Origin: Gerris lacustris
Lineage: Eukaryota > Arthropoda > Insecta > Hemiptera > Gerridae
Assembly: GCA_951217055.1 (NCBI GenBank)
Contig: OX578280.1
Location: 37,461,628 to 37,525,627 of the forward strand
DNA length: 64,000 bases
Reading direction: 5' to 3'
Under the pieces are notes generated by a model. It searched no databases, was not told where the DNA came from, and saw only the letters and a program-made list of their open reading frames with translations. Below are positions 47,300 through 59,800 of this stretch, piece by piece; the first letter of the stretch is position 1; every line of letters begins with the position of its first letter. Position numbers and translations under genes: made by a program.

Positions 47300-48770
47300 C
47301 AGTTATTACTGATTATTAATTATGACGGCACCTTGAAGTTTTAGAATTAAAAACAAATTGCTTGACGTATAAATTATTCTTGTTTTCATTTTTGTAATTC
47401 TTTTGACTTTATGTTTGATCTTTGAATGTAAGGTGTTTAAACTACTTTCTTTAAATGATAATCGATAAAAAATATTACGAAAGTTAATTACCTTTAATTT
47501 CAATGGGACAGGAAACGATAAAATGTATAACACATTCAGCTTTTAGGTAAGTTATAGAAGAAAATTTAATTTTGACTCCCAAAGCTTTGACTCTCAATAA
47601 TCTGATAGTTTAATAAGTCGAGTGAGGATCTTGAATGTTTTAAAAAAAATTGAAATAATCACGTCGGGGTCACCACTATAGAAGAAAAGAATATTAACGG
47701 TTTAAAACTATATATTGGACTGAATCTCTTTTATAATGACAAATAAAATAATAAAATAACAATGTGTAAATAAACATAAAAATTACTAAATGAATTATTA
47801 AGTTGGCCTCTCCATATAGTCATTAATGAACATTTATTTTCTCATAAACGTAGTATATATAAAGAAAAAGTATTGCGATTGTGCGAAAATTTAAATTTGA
47901 GATCTCTGACGTCCCAGTTCAAAAAAAAGTTTTTAAAAAATGTCTATCAGTCTATGCAGGCGCTTGGAGACTAAACTACTGTATGTACCAATTTCGATTA
48001 GGTTTGGCAATCATATTCTGAAAAATCATACCCCCTATGAGTTTTGGGGCGATACTCTCCAAAAACCATGAAAACATATTTCTCGTAAACGGTTCCAACT
48101 ATTTTATTTAGTATAATTTCTTTAATTTATAATGTTTAGTCCAAAAGGGAACATTGAATTTGAGGGAGGGAGGTTGAGCTATTGCAGCCCCCAGACGAAG
48201 GGGGGGGGGGGAGGGTATAGGGGTCTTAGGATAATTTTGATAATTTTAAGGAAAAATATGCATTCTTTAGATAAAATTTTCTCTTTTGACATCAATTGGT
48301 AAATCTGCAGTATTTGGCTCACCTATTTTGTAATTGTTCCTTTTTTTACTTGGATCCTTTTTTACAGGATTTGTCCTTTTTACAGAATCTATACATTGTA
48401 AAAACGATTCTGGTTGCAGCATTTCGATAAATTGAATTAAAAAATAACAAAGAGTCACATTTTAGAATGACGATGGAAGATTATGGTTAGGTTGAGTCAA
48501 AAAGTTCTAACCTTAACTTAAACTAACCATAACCTTCCATCATTTTCCCCCCTTAAAATTAAAAAAATAAAATTTAAATTATTAATTAAATAATTGAATT
48601 TACCAAAATGCTACAATTGAAATCGTTTTTGCAATTTATACATATAGAACAGTTTAAAAAAAAACCGAAGTAAATCGGACATTAAGAATTAGTTGGGGCA
48701 TATAGTGTAGATTTAATCCTCACAATAGATAACATAGTCATCATTTTAAAAAGGAAAAAAAAACCACTAG
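47300..48770. other. No gene recognised
   Basis: AT-rich. A G tract of about 12 lies near 48199-48211. The minus frames 47306-47533 and 48267-48458 lack family features. Confidence 0.45.
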
Positions 48771-48772
48771 GT

Positions 48773-48840
48773 CCAGTGGCGTAGGAACGGGGGGGGGGCT
48801 ATCGGGCTTGAGCCCCCCCCCCCCCCCCCCCCGGGTGGGC
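48773..48840 (+). repeat. G10 / C20 hairpin-forming tract with a TE-like end
   Basis: CCAGTGGCGTAGGAACGG is followed by a run of G, a short spacer, then about 20 C and GGG. CAGTGGCGTA is a common hAT-type terminal sequence, but no partner end was found. The G and C runs can pair. Confidence 0.5.
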
Positions 48841-49192
48841 TTATGATGACCTACCCTCAAAAATTATTTAAATTAGACGAGAATTTTTAAAGTATCAGAT
48901 AGTCCAACACACATTAGGAAAACAATGTTCTACGCTGTCTGGACGTATTTCTATCTAGTAATTTTTGAATTTATTTCAGAAAATTTGTTCTGAATTATCT
49001 GCAATGCTTTCATTGCCTCTAGTAAGCTCGAAAGCCAAAAGTTGAAATCCTATAGTCTTATCATGAATATTCAGGTGATGCTTCAGAAAAACATTATTTT
49101 AGATTTAATAGGAATCAGAGACGTTTAGTCTAAAGACCATCTTGGTTAATAACAAAATTGGTTATGTCTACCAGATTTTAAACATACACACC

Positions 49193-49673
49193 CAGTGCCG
49201 GATTTAGGAATTTTGAGGCCCTAGGCCAAATTTTACAAGCGGCCCCCCACATGGTTATTTCATCCTAGTTGTTATGAACTATAGAAGTTCTATAATTGGG
49301 TTTTCTTTGAATTTTTTACAAAACCGTTATGGTAAGTTAATATTCCTAGGCCTAACTTAACTTAACTGATATCAAAAAGTAAATAAACTATAATAAATTG
49401 TAAGATTTTTTTTAACTCTTGAAATAAATTTTAATTTAGTTTTACGTACTACATAATATTTGGTTAGGTTTTAATAAATAGGCCGATAAAACTCAACTTT
49501 TTATTGAATTTTATTTATTTGTAGAACCTTTTTTAAAGAACTTATAAATATAAAATGTTCAGTTCAGGAGATATCGTGTTTGACTAACATCAAGTTAATC
49601 TTTTAGCCTGTAAAAAATATGTGGTCGGCTAAGTTTGTCTGCGGGACATAAGATCATCAGCTTAGCAATAGGC

Positions 49674-49705
<32 letters not shown>

Positions 49706-50068
49706 GATTGAGAGCGGCCATGTCCCAGCCATTTTGGTGAACAATCTGACTCATGATCCTGAGTACAAAATTAGTTACCAAAATTAGTAGACCAAAAATC
49801 AAGTTGATGTTAGCTTGACAATTGATAGGTGACCACTCTTATTTGGAGTAATAATTGAATAACTAACCTATCAAGTGACAAGCTAAAATCAACTTGATGT
49901 CAAGTAACTAACTTAGTACTCAGGATCATACTCAAATTCAAGAAATACTCCTTAGAATATACTGTGTCAAAGGCGCTGAGCGGCAAGCCATATCAATGTA
50001 TTGGCCATATCTGCGTCCCCCTTAAGCCCGCGGCCCTAGGCCACGGCCTAGTGGTAAATCCGGCACTG
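49193..50068. mobile_element. Non-autonomous hAT element with 8-bp target duplication
   Basis: Ends CAGTGCCGGATTTA and TAAATCCGGCACTG. Exact 8-bp TACACACC flanks at 49185-49192 and 50069-50076. The subterminal GGCCCTAGGCC is also inverted at the two ends. 876 bp, no transposase; contains the foldback at 49550-49935. Confidence 0.92.
49550..49935. mobile_element. Foldback element, decayed copy, nested in hAT
   Basis: Same family as 59900-60430: TGTGGTCGGCTAAGTT, GAGAGCGGCCATGTC, GATCCTGAGTAC and GTAGACCAAAAATCAAGT. Only the inner part of the right arm is kept. A poly(A) run lies at about 49678-49704. Confidence 0.8.
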
Positions 50069-50076
50069 TACACACC

Positions 50077-50700
50077 CATACTGAAGAAAACTTGGTCTAT
50101 CATTATTAGTCAATCAGATAAAAAATAATAAAATAAAATTTTACAATAGGGAAATAGATTTTAGACAGCTGAATAGCAATTTTAGCCTAGTCATGGATTA
50201 AATTTACACCTACCATCTCTAAATAAGGCTTTAATAAACAACCTAGTAAACTGAAACCATAAACTTTTACTCATTATCGAAGGATAAATAGCGGTCTTAA
50301 TATGGAAACGAATAAGTTATCAGTTGGTTTTTCTCATCAATATGAAAAGCTCAGTTTTGATAAAAATTAGTGATAATATAACTAATATATTGATTGTTGA
50401 GCAACGCAATACACCTACATAATTTATTTCATAGATTAATTATAATATAAATGTAGTAAACTCTTATACACAAAGAAAATTTGCGTTTTTAAATATTTAT
50501 TGATTGTTTTTTAATCCAAATCAATTTATTTACAGGGTAAATCACAGATTCAATGCCATATAAAATAGCTATGTAATTATATAAATATAATAAATACGAA
50601 CTAATATTAGAATATCTATAGATAACGAAGATAAGGGATTCTATAGAATCACATTTTATTTATTTTAATTAGTAAGATCTGGTTCTATTTTGATGTTTCC
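50077..50700. other. AT-rich upstream region of gene E
   Basis: No gene or repeat supported. Confidence 0.5.
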
Positions 50701-50719
50701 AAATGATATTGAAAACTAG

Positions 50720-50755
50720 TATAAAACTGAACTACGAATCGTTATTTCAATCCAT
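50720..50755 (+). promoter_or_regulatory. Probable core promoter of gene E
   Basis: TATAAAA at 50720-50726, and TTCAATCC about 27 bp downstream could serve as initiator. Weaker match than genes B-D. Confidence 0.5.
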
Positions 50756-50834
50756 CGGATTCTAGCTAAGATATATTGCTATTATTTTTGTACCTTCTTT
50801 CCATTTAAAATTTATAAAAATTTAAGTTACTGCA

Positions 50835-53800
50835 ATGAATTTTAAATTTTTTATAGTAGCCTTGGCAATCTGCTCTGTGTCAAATGTAAGTTTATAGAAT
50901 ATATAATTGGATTTATTAATATTATTATTTATAAAATATATTTAAGTCGAATACAGCTTATTTTATTTTATTATTTTATAGTATTTATTATAAGTTGATT
51001 TCCTGTAGTATTATTTTTTATGAAGTATATACAAAAATTATAAAGCTTATTTTATTGCATTTATTTATTTTCGATTTTGACCAAGTAAGAAGGTAAATTT
51101 CAAAATGCGGTTGATTTAGAGATGCGGTATTTATGAAGAGAAAGTACTATGTGAAATTAGATATTTAGATTGTAATGGATTTACTACACTTTTGTAAGGT
51201 CCCCTGAGTCAAAAAAAGATATTTTTAAAATATCCGTTGTCCGTCTGTAGTCAGTGTCTTTGTTGTTTGACGGAGGTAAATAAAGAATATATCTAAATGG
51301 GAAATCTAAACCGGGAAAGGATTTTGATGAAATTTGGTGTATATGTTGAGAATGATCACAAGCGAAATCAAGAAATTAGTTTTTGGTATTTTTTTAATCT
51401 AGCCCCCCCCCCCCCATATCCTTTTGTCTTAATAGATATTTAGACAAAGGAACAAAAACAGAGTAGTATGTATTCCTTAGTCTAAATTACTATTAAGACT
51501 AAAGGATATTTAGTCCAATGTACAATGGGACAAAGAAATATCACACTTGTGTATATAATTATATATTGTGACCATATCCCTTAGGTCTAATTAACTATTA
51601 AGACAAAGGAATATTAAACATACGCTAAGAAAACTGTAGAACTCATTGTCCTTCAGATTTCGGTAAAAGATTCAGTCTTACACATGATAAGACTCAATCT
51701 TAAAATAGCGTAATAAAACTGCCCCAGGAGTCTCAATGTCTTGAGGGTTAACAGTTTAACACTCAAACCTTTGAGACTTTTGTCGGGTAGTAGATTAGGT
51801 ATTGTTCAGAACCAAAGGGGGTGCTAAAGTAAAAAGTCCAATCATGAACCATGACTTAATGAGCGAATTTTCAAAAAAATTTGCGTATTATTGGCTTATG
51901 ATAATATAGGAAAATTTTGGTTTAGAATTTGCATGGGTGAAAAAAAAAAAAAAATGTATACAGGGGTACGGAGTACTAAAGTCAAAATAGTATTTACCCT
52001 TCAAGATGCATGTCGTTGGAAATCTCTTTAAGAGTACAGTAATTGTTGTTATGTACACTTTTATCATATTTTCATATAAGAGGGGGGTAAAATGGAAAAA
52101 AACACGTTTTTATGCTATTTTTGACCTTAAATTGTCAAAATTTGACCCCTAAATGCACTCCAAAAATTCTGGCCAACAAACTTATCCTTTCTTATGATAT
52201 TTTTGACATTTTAAAATTTGTTTGGTTTTTTTAATCCTAGTGTGAGATATCGTCTGGAGTGACACGTACATACATACATAAATAAACAGGTCAAGTGTGT
52301 GCTAGTCAGCACACAGCGAAGGTCTGCAGGCCACACTATATAGTGTTTAACTGTAAAGTGTATAAACAGCGTTTTAAAAATGCTAAAAACTTACTTTGAA
52401 CCATTCCAAGGGTCTGATATTCTCAAAACACACTCTGATAAAGTATTTGTTTGCCACTGAACCGGACTACTACCATATAAATACATCGAAAAGACCTTAA
52501 TTATAAAAAAAAGTATTTTGTCAATAAAAAATCAAATAATATTTTTTTAGAAATTTCCAAAAAGTGGTATCTTTACTTTTGGTCGAAGAATGTTCAGGAA
52601 TTTTTTCAGATTTTTTGCACTTCACATAAGCGAGATAGAGGGGGGGGGGGGGGGCACGTTTCACACCCACTTCAAACTTGCCTACGCTCGCCCTATCAAA
52701 GTTATATCCAAAGAATTATATATTTTTGTAATCAGCTCGACGTACCCTTTCATATGATACCCCTCACTCACGGTGTCGAAAAAAAAAATAATTTTTTTGA
52801 AAAATATTTTTTTTAAGTCGCTATATTTTTAAAATATGTGGGTAGGTACAAGACACACATGCCAAATTTCAAAGTGATCGGACGAAAGGTGTAGCCGTGA
52901 GGGCACGTGAGAGGACGGACGGACAGACACACGCATGAAAATATAAGGGTCCTTGGTTTTGCCTACGGACCCTAAAAAAGTGTTAAATATCAGGAATCTA
53001 TTAAGAATGATCTAAAACGGATTTCCATGGAGAAAATTTTCAAAAATTCGCATTACAAAACTTTGAAGCCATTGCAATAACTTAATTTTCTTCGAAAATT
53101 CGCTAAAAGAGATAACTTATTAGCTAAATGTCATCATTAGCGGCATTTCGTTTTTATTTATTTATTATTATAATATATTTTTTTATCTTTCTCTTCTTTA
53201 ACTTATTGTAATAGATAATAAAATTCCTCGCTATTTACCTTTTTATTCTTAATCATGTTATGTTTAGAATGCAGAAGGACTGACGGAACCATTAGACAGA
53301 GGACTTAAATACATAGAATCTATCTACCACGAATTAGAGACTAAAGTGGAAAATGCTTACATTGATGTCAGGGATACAGTTGCAGGAACTGTAAGCACTA
53401 TTTGACATTTATTTTCAAATAGGTTTTACTTTATATTTTTATGCAGTTTCTATTAATCTGTTTTTACATGCTTTTATCTAACTTCATTTGTTTGTGATGT
53501 ACAAATTTTGGAATATTTTTTCAAGACACTTCCCGACAACCTAGAAAGCTGAATCATTTAAAGTTACTAAAACCTTAGGCAATACTAGTTAATAAAAAAC
53601 ATGAAAATCTTCTTAAAAATAGTCTCAATTAGTGTGGCACATAGCTTCCTCGATTACTTTAATTAAGTTATGCTTTTACGAGTACAATCCTCAATTAACA
53701 AATTTATTTTAAGTTTACCCTCCTTTTTTTTAAATATGTCAGCATTGGTTTGATTTTTTTACATGAATAAAGTATCAATTAAGCAAACTTTAATGAACTG

Positions 53801-54787
53801 AGATGGTTAAAATTATAATGAAACCATTTGTGTGCTATATTTGACAATCCATCCAAATTTCTTTTTTTTTTTTTAAAAAAAACCCAGATTAGTAGGTACT
53901 TTTAAAAATATAAGTAGGTGTAAATAAAATTTTAAAAAATTGTACACAAGTGAAAGAGAAATAATGGGTGCAAAAGGTAAAACTTTAAGTAATAATTAGT
54001 AAGCAAAAAGTAAAAATTTAAGATAAGTTGGTATGTAAAAATTTACCGATAGACAGACATGGGACCAAAAATGTTCTTTGATGTCAAACAGATTTCTCAC
54101 TTGGAATTTTTTAAATCACTGTTTTCCAAATCACACAATGTTCGTACTTCAGAACGATCACATAGCTTCCGTTACGTTTGGTAAGCTCGGAAGCAAAATC
54201 AACTTCAATTATTAAAACATTAAACATTAAAGCAAGGTATTTTATTTACATCTGAAATATTAATTTTTCAGATATTGTCTATGGTAGAAACAGTGGATAG
54301 ACATGTTTCTTCAGCCATGCTTAAAATTCAAAGTATAAAAGAGGATTGCCGAGCACCTGCAGAAATCTCTTTAGAAAATTTGAGCAAAAAAGCAAAAGAA
54401 GACTTTAGAGGATGTACAGATGTTAAAATTCAAGAAAACATCGATTCCATTAAAAACAAATGTGAAAACATGTTACTAACTCTTAAAGAATCGTGCAACA
54501 CATCACTAACTGCAATTAATACGTGCATTAACTCAGAATATACAGCTCTCAAAGAACTTCGCTTTGATATCGTCGGCTCTTGCGAATTCCCAACAGGATT
54601 TTGGGTATCTGAACGCTTCATTGAAGATGCCATGTCTGTTCAGAAATTCGCACTAGAGATTGTTTCATTTTCATACGATTCAACAAGAATAATAAATAAC
54701 TGTTTCAAAGAAGAGTTAGTTAAATCATCTGTTGAATCTATCATCATAGCAGCGCAAAAATGTCAGGCTAGAATAAGAAAATTATAA
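50835..54787 (+). CDS. Gene E: secreted helical protein, same exon design as genes B-D
   Basis: Exons 50835-50885, 53268-53390 and 54272-54787, phase 0 (AAT/GTAAGT, TTTAG, ACT/GTAAGC, TTTTTCAG). About 229 residues. Exon 1 is a signal peptide, MNFKFFIVALAICSVSN. Exon 2 gives an amphipathic stretch (EGLTEPLDRGLKYIESIYHE). Exon 3 carries helices and about nine cysteines (EDCRAP, RGCTD, NKCEN, ESCNT, NTCIN, GSCEF, NNCFK, QKCQA). The sequence is not alignable with B-D outside the general plan, so it is either a distant member or another secreted family. Intron 1 (2.4 kb) is filled with repeats, and intron 2 (0.9 kb) has one repeat. Intact and apparently functional. Function unknown. Confidence 0.82.
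51390..51835 (-). repeat. Dispersed repeat, inverted copy in gene E intron 1
   Basis: Reverse complement of 43858-44290, beginning with C11 at about 51403. Confidence 0.8.
51836..53115 (+). repeat. Dispersed repeat split by an insertion
   Basis: 51836-52275 and 52978-53115 match the uninterrupted copy at 19842-20405; the break falls in CATACATACATAAA. The inserted piece is listed separately. Confidence 0.85.
52280..52977 (+). mobile_element. Insertion of about 0.7 kb of unknown class
   Basis: Starts near AACAGGTCAAGTGTGTGC and ends with GGGTCCTTGGTTTTGCCTAC followed by GGACCC (a short stem). It contains a run of about 18 G near 52638-52655 and a GAGGACGGACGGACAGACAC tail motif. Its ends are defined by comparison with 20270-20285. 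No clear inverted ends or long target duplication. Confidence 0.6.
54035..54195 (-). repeat. Dispersed repeat in gene E intron 2
   Basis: Inverted copy of 45490-45640: CATAGCTTCCGTTACGTTTG…GTAAGCTC and GACAGACATGGGACCAAAAA. Confidence 0.75.
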
Positions 54788-54789
54788 TT

Positions 54790-55694
54790 TTTTTAGCAAT
54801 ACCTTTAAATTTATACCTTGTTTTGGCCCCTGGTCATTATCATTTAAATTGAGAGTTTGAGTTTGAAAGTTCTGGGGCTGCATTTCTTACGTCCCACAAA
54901 CTGTCCCCTTTATGTTCTAAGCAGTTTGTGCGAGTTTCTTTCTGATTTATAATGTTTGGATCTAACGTATTGGCAAAGCCAAGCCTGCGACAAGGATAAA
55001 TGTCATTTTTCTATAAGATCCATAATTTATAATGGGGCTCTTTAAATTTAAAACCTTTTTAAACCAACAGTCACCTTATTATTAAAATTGTTGATTTTTG
55101 CATTCAAAAAATTTGATCGAAAAATTCAAATTGCCTCCGGGCAGTAATGTATTGGACATTTTTGAAAACATTTTATGGAGCCACTAATAAAACTTTAAAT
55201 TTCTGGCACTCAACAATATTCTCATTTTTTGATGTCATTATTTTAATAAGAATAAATTATGTAAAGTGAATGTCAATTCAAAAAAAAAAAAAATATTGTC
55301 ATAATAAAACTAAAACTAAAAGGTACGCTGCAATTTTATTTCTTGCAGAAAATTCTATGTACTCAAAATGCATTTCAAAGTGACTATAACAATAATATTA
55401 TATTCCTAAACTAGACAAACAAATTGAGACCTTTCCTGTCAAAAAAATCTTCATAATACTAAATTGAATATTTGTACTTAAAAACAAAAGAGCATTTAGG
55501 ATTATATAAAATACTTTTAAAAAAATAGCATTTTGGTCAATTACATGATTTTGACTTAATATATGATTTTGAAATCATGAATTCAAAAGGAAGATAAATT
55601 GATCTTAAAGGTTTGTAAGTGAGCATTGTAAACAATAAAGCAAGAAAAATATGTGGAGCTATCAAATTGTTGGTTAAGAAGTTATATATTCCCA
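54790..55694. other. Gene E 3' flank, nothing recognised
   Basis: AT-rich; no clear AATAAA close to the stop, and no repeat assigned. Confidence 0.5.
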
Positions 55695-55705
55695 ATAAAT
55701 TGGTA

Positions 55706-56380
55706 TGGAAGAAAATTTCAAGTAGAGGGTCGTGATATCGAGAATGTGGAATCATTTGTGTACCTAGGTAGTCAGATCGCCCAAGATGGAGGTGCTCGAC
55801 TTGACATCGCAACGAGGATTCGAAAAGCAAGAGCGGCCTATGCAGCACTAGGTGCCATCTGGCGCTCTTCCTGCCTTGGCATTAACACCAAGTTACGAAT
55901 CTTCAACACAAATGTGAAATCGGTATTGCTGTATGGATGTGAGACGTGGCTTGTTTCAACTGAAGGCACTGCAAAGTTACAGGTCTTTGTAAATAGGTGC
56001 CTCCGAAGAATTCACAAAATATGGTGGCCGGACCGATGGGTTACAAACGTAGAACTTCTATGTAGAAGCCACCAAAGACCCATTGAAATTGAGATCCGGG
56101 AAAGAAAATGGAGATGGCTTGGACATACCCTGCACAAGGATGCTCATGACCTATGTAGGCAAGCCCTCGACTGGAATCCTCAAGGATGCCGGCGAAGAGG
56201 AAGACCTAGAGGCACCTGGCGACAAAGCCTTCACACCGAAGTTAGCGACGCCAATCAGCAGCTTACGTGGGGACAAGTAAAGGTCTTGGCCAGAAACCGG
56301 AATGAGTGGAAAACCTTCACTATGGCACTGTGCGCCCTAGATTCGGCGTGATAGCAACTTTAAAAAAAAAAAATAAATAA
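55706..56380 (+). mobile_element. Young RTE-like LINE, 5'-truncated, 11-bp target duplication
   Basis: The frame is intact to the stop at 56351. It reads ESFVYLGSQIAQDGG, LRIFNTNVKSVLLYGCETW, FVNRCLRRIHKIWWPD, RERKWRWLGHTL, ALDWNPQGCRRRGRPRGTW and then a short end. This is the C-terminal part of an RTE-type reverse transcriptase protein. The 3' end is A-rich with AAAT repeats. ATAAATTGGTA occurs at both flanks (55695-55705 and 56381-56391), a target-site duplication, so 5' truncation happened at insertion. The frame opens in host DNA at 55653, upstream of the element. Confidence 0.9.
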
Positions 56381-56391
56381 ATAAATTGGTA

Positions 56392-56890
56392 CATTGAATA
56401 TCAAGGAAAATGATTCCAATATTGATTTCTAGAGTTATCCATCTTTAATTATCTTCCAATTTAATTTTTTTTTTTTTTTTTTTAACTTCTGTACTTTCAT
56501 AAAAAATATTGTCTAATGATAAATTGAGTAAATATTACCTATTGCTCTAAAAAAAAGTATGCCCAAAACAAAATGCACAACTAATCTTAGAAAAGTATAT
56601 AGTAAACTATTAACAATATGGAAACGTCTAGTTAAAAATATTAACTTCTTATTCTTTAACATTTCAGTTTTTCTCCAATTTTATGTTTATTTTATGACTG
56701 ATTACAACAGTAACAATCCTTTTGTAAAATAGAATTACCAAGGAACTCTAATCTTTCGAATCAGCATTTAAATGAAATAATATCCATGATAGATTTAAAT
56801 TACCTTTTTATTAAAGGAAAGTTTTCTTCTTAGGAATTAATTTATATATAAATGAATCAATGACAAAATATTTCTTGCTCACTAACTCTC
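56392..56890. other. Intergenic, nothing recognised
   Basis: AT-rich with a run of about 20 T near 56466-56483. Confidence 0.5.
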
Positions 56891-56894
56891 TTCT

Positions 56895-59800
56895 TCAGCC
56901 ATCAGGTGAGCTATGTAAAGCTTTTGTTTGGTTCCTTGGTACATCAGATAGTCCTTTATCCAAATTGGCCTTCCTTTTGAAGAAGTCAGTAGATCTGTTT
57001 TCTTTAAGATCTAAAGATCCTTTGAAGATTGTTGTTACATTGGATCTATCTGAAGCATCAGAACGCCTCACCAATTTCTCAACTTTTACTGTTTCAACAT
57101 CTTTAGTTTCTTCTTGAGATCGAATATGATCCATGTTCATTTCAACAAGCCTGTTAATTAAGATTTGCCGTAAGCAGGATTTTATTGCATTTAAATCGTA
57201 TTTTGTATGTTAATATAATTTAAAACATTTTATGAGTGAGGGAAAGTTAATAAATAACAAGATTTTGAAAGCAGGTACTAAAGTGTTTAGGGTACTAATT
57301 TACTAGTTATTATAAATAACTATTAAGACAAAGGGATATTAAGTCCAAAGAACTTTGGGATGAAGGAACATCACTCTTCTGTGTGTAAAAGTGATAAATC
57401 ACTTAGTGTAAATACCTATGAAGACAAGGGAATGTTTACTTGTTGAAGTTATTTTGGGAGGATAATCAAGTATATGAGAGCCAAGTTGAGGAACTGTTCT
57501 AAAGAAGGATGAATTTTGGCAGCATGATCAGAGAGTAGTTAATTTTCTGGAATCAGTTAAGCAATTTATGAAGTTGTTTTTTATATTTATTTATTTTAAA
57601 GTCTTTGTGGGTATATCAGGGTCTATAAACATTCCATACTTAAAAGTAAAAAGTAAATAGTAGGTGTTTTAGTGCAACCATCAACAAAATAACTACTACT
57701 GGCTAAGGCTATGAGGAAGGTTCATTCATTACTAATATTTACTTTAGTATCTATGAATTGACAATAAGTTTTTTAATGAACAGAACCTCTAATGTAATTT
57801 GTACAACTGAATTTTAAACTACCTAGAGTCCATTGAGAACCATGAAGACCTTAACATTGAGTCAGCAGTCCATCTTGATTTAGGTTCCACCTCTAATAGC
57901 TTGGAAACAGCATTCCTTGCCTGCTGTGAAACAATTTCCCATGTTCTGCCGACAAACTGAAGTTTCTTCTTCTGGCAAGCAAGCATTGCTTTAGGGGCTT
58001 TTTCTTGGAAAGGAAGGCTCCGAGACAATAAAACGTATATTATAACTCCAACTGACCATGGATCCGACAACTTAGGATTGTAGGGCTTTCTCTCCAAAAC
58101 TTCTGGAGCAACGTAGGCCAATGAACCACAGAAAGTTTGGCTTAACTCGATAAGACCTTCTGAACAAAATTATGTTAGTACCATGAAAAAGCTATAAAAT
58201 AGGCTTATAGATGGTTATATGTTCTAATGTACTTTTTTAATATAAGGGAGTATAAAAAAGGGTAGTACATTAAACAACAGAAGATGATACAAGCAGAGAT
58301 ACATCTTAAGGTAGTTTCAGAGCCGATAGCAAAGTTAACCTGAGGAAAAGCCATACTACTTTTCATTTACTTGTAACCTGGCTAGTGAAGTTGAGATACA
58401 TTTTAAGGTAGTTTACGAGCCACTAGCAAAGATACTCTCAAAACGCACTTTTAGGAAGGTGTTGACATTACTAGCTTTATGGTTGATTTTTTCCAGTATT
58501 ACAGTAGAACCTCGGACAGAAACGTCTCAAGGGGATTAGGGAAACAGTCATGTTATCAAGGTGCTCTTTTTGCTGAGGGTGGTGTTATCAAGGTTATTTT
58601 GGCTATCAGCCGTGTTATCGATATCGAGGTTAATGGGCGGGGTTTTCAAGTCTAGACTTGTTTAAGGTCGACCCATTCCTATATAGAGACGAGTTATAGA
58701 GGTTGACTTCTCAAAACGACTTGTTATAGAGGTTCTGAGTTACATTGTGAATTGAAAAAGTCCACGTTATGAGGTTGTTTGGATAATAATAGTCGGATTA
58801 TAGAGGAAAATTTAACATTATGTGTTGGGGCAATCTCAACGGGATTTAAAAATTGCACTTGTAATTGAGGTTGTCGTGTTATTGAGGGTCGTGTAAGCGA
58901 GGTTCTACTGTATAATTTTTTTTATTTATTTATTTATTTTAATAAAAGTAAGGCAACATGAATTTTCAAATTTAGAACTTGTTTAAGGCAATAATAGCCA
59001 TGATACCCTGTTCAGAACTAATTAAGTTTATTTAAATATCAAATTAATCATACCTTCATCTCTTGGCAAAGTTTTAGCAAATCCAAAATCGCACAATTTT
59101 GCATTCATATTCTCCGTCAACAGAACATTTTCACACTTTAGATCCCTGTGTACAATATCTTTAGAGTGCATGTATGAGAGAGCAGAAGAGATCTGCCACG
59201 CCCAGAATCTTGCTCTGGGTTCAGGTACTTCGCCTTTTGTAATAACATAGTCTAACAAATCTTTGTTTTCTGCTAACCTGCATTCAAATAGGCACTCTTT
59301 TAGTTTGGTACACCCCTATATCATTGCAATTTTGACATGACCTGGGAGGGTATGAATGTTAGGCTAAGGAAAAGTGTTTGTCTTAATGGTTAGGTAATTA
59401 GACTAAAGGGTATTTTCACTTTTATGTACAGAAGTGTGATATTCCCCTTTGACCCTGTCCTAATTTACAAATTAAATTAATAAAACTAAGGGGCTCTGCT
59501 CCCTACTCACTTTGCTCGTCAACCCCCAAAAAGCGGCCGCTATGCGGCCGCTGCCTTGAACCTTCGCAACAACGAGGCACTATGGAGTGAAGCATTAAAA
59601 TTGATCTCATGATTCTTTTCAATGATGACTAAAACACACATGCTGTAAAATATCACATTAGTTATAGCAATCTTTATTTATTTAAACTTAAATAACTTTT
59701 TACAATTTGACATAAGCCTATAACCTTAAACAAAGTAAGTTCTATGCAGAAGCAGAATCTTTTTTATTTGAAAAATGCTAGATACAAATTAAATATAAGT

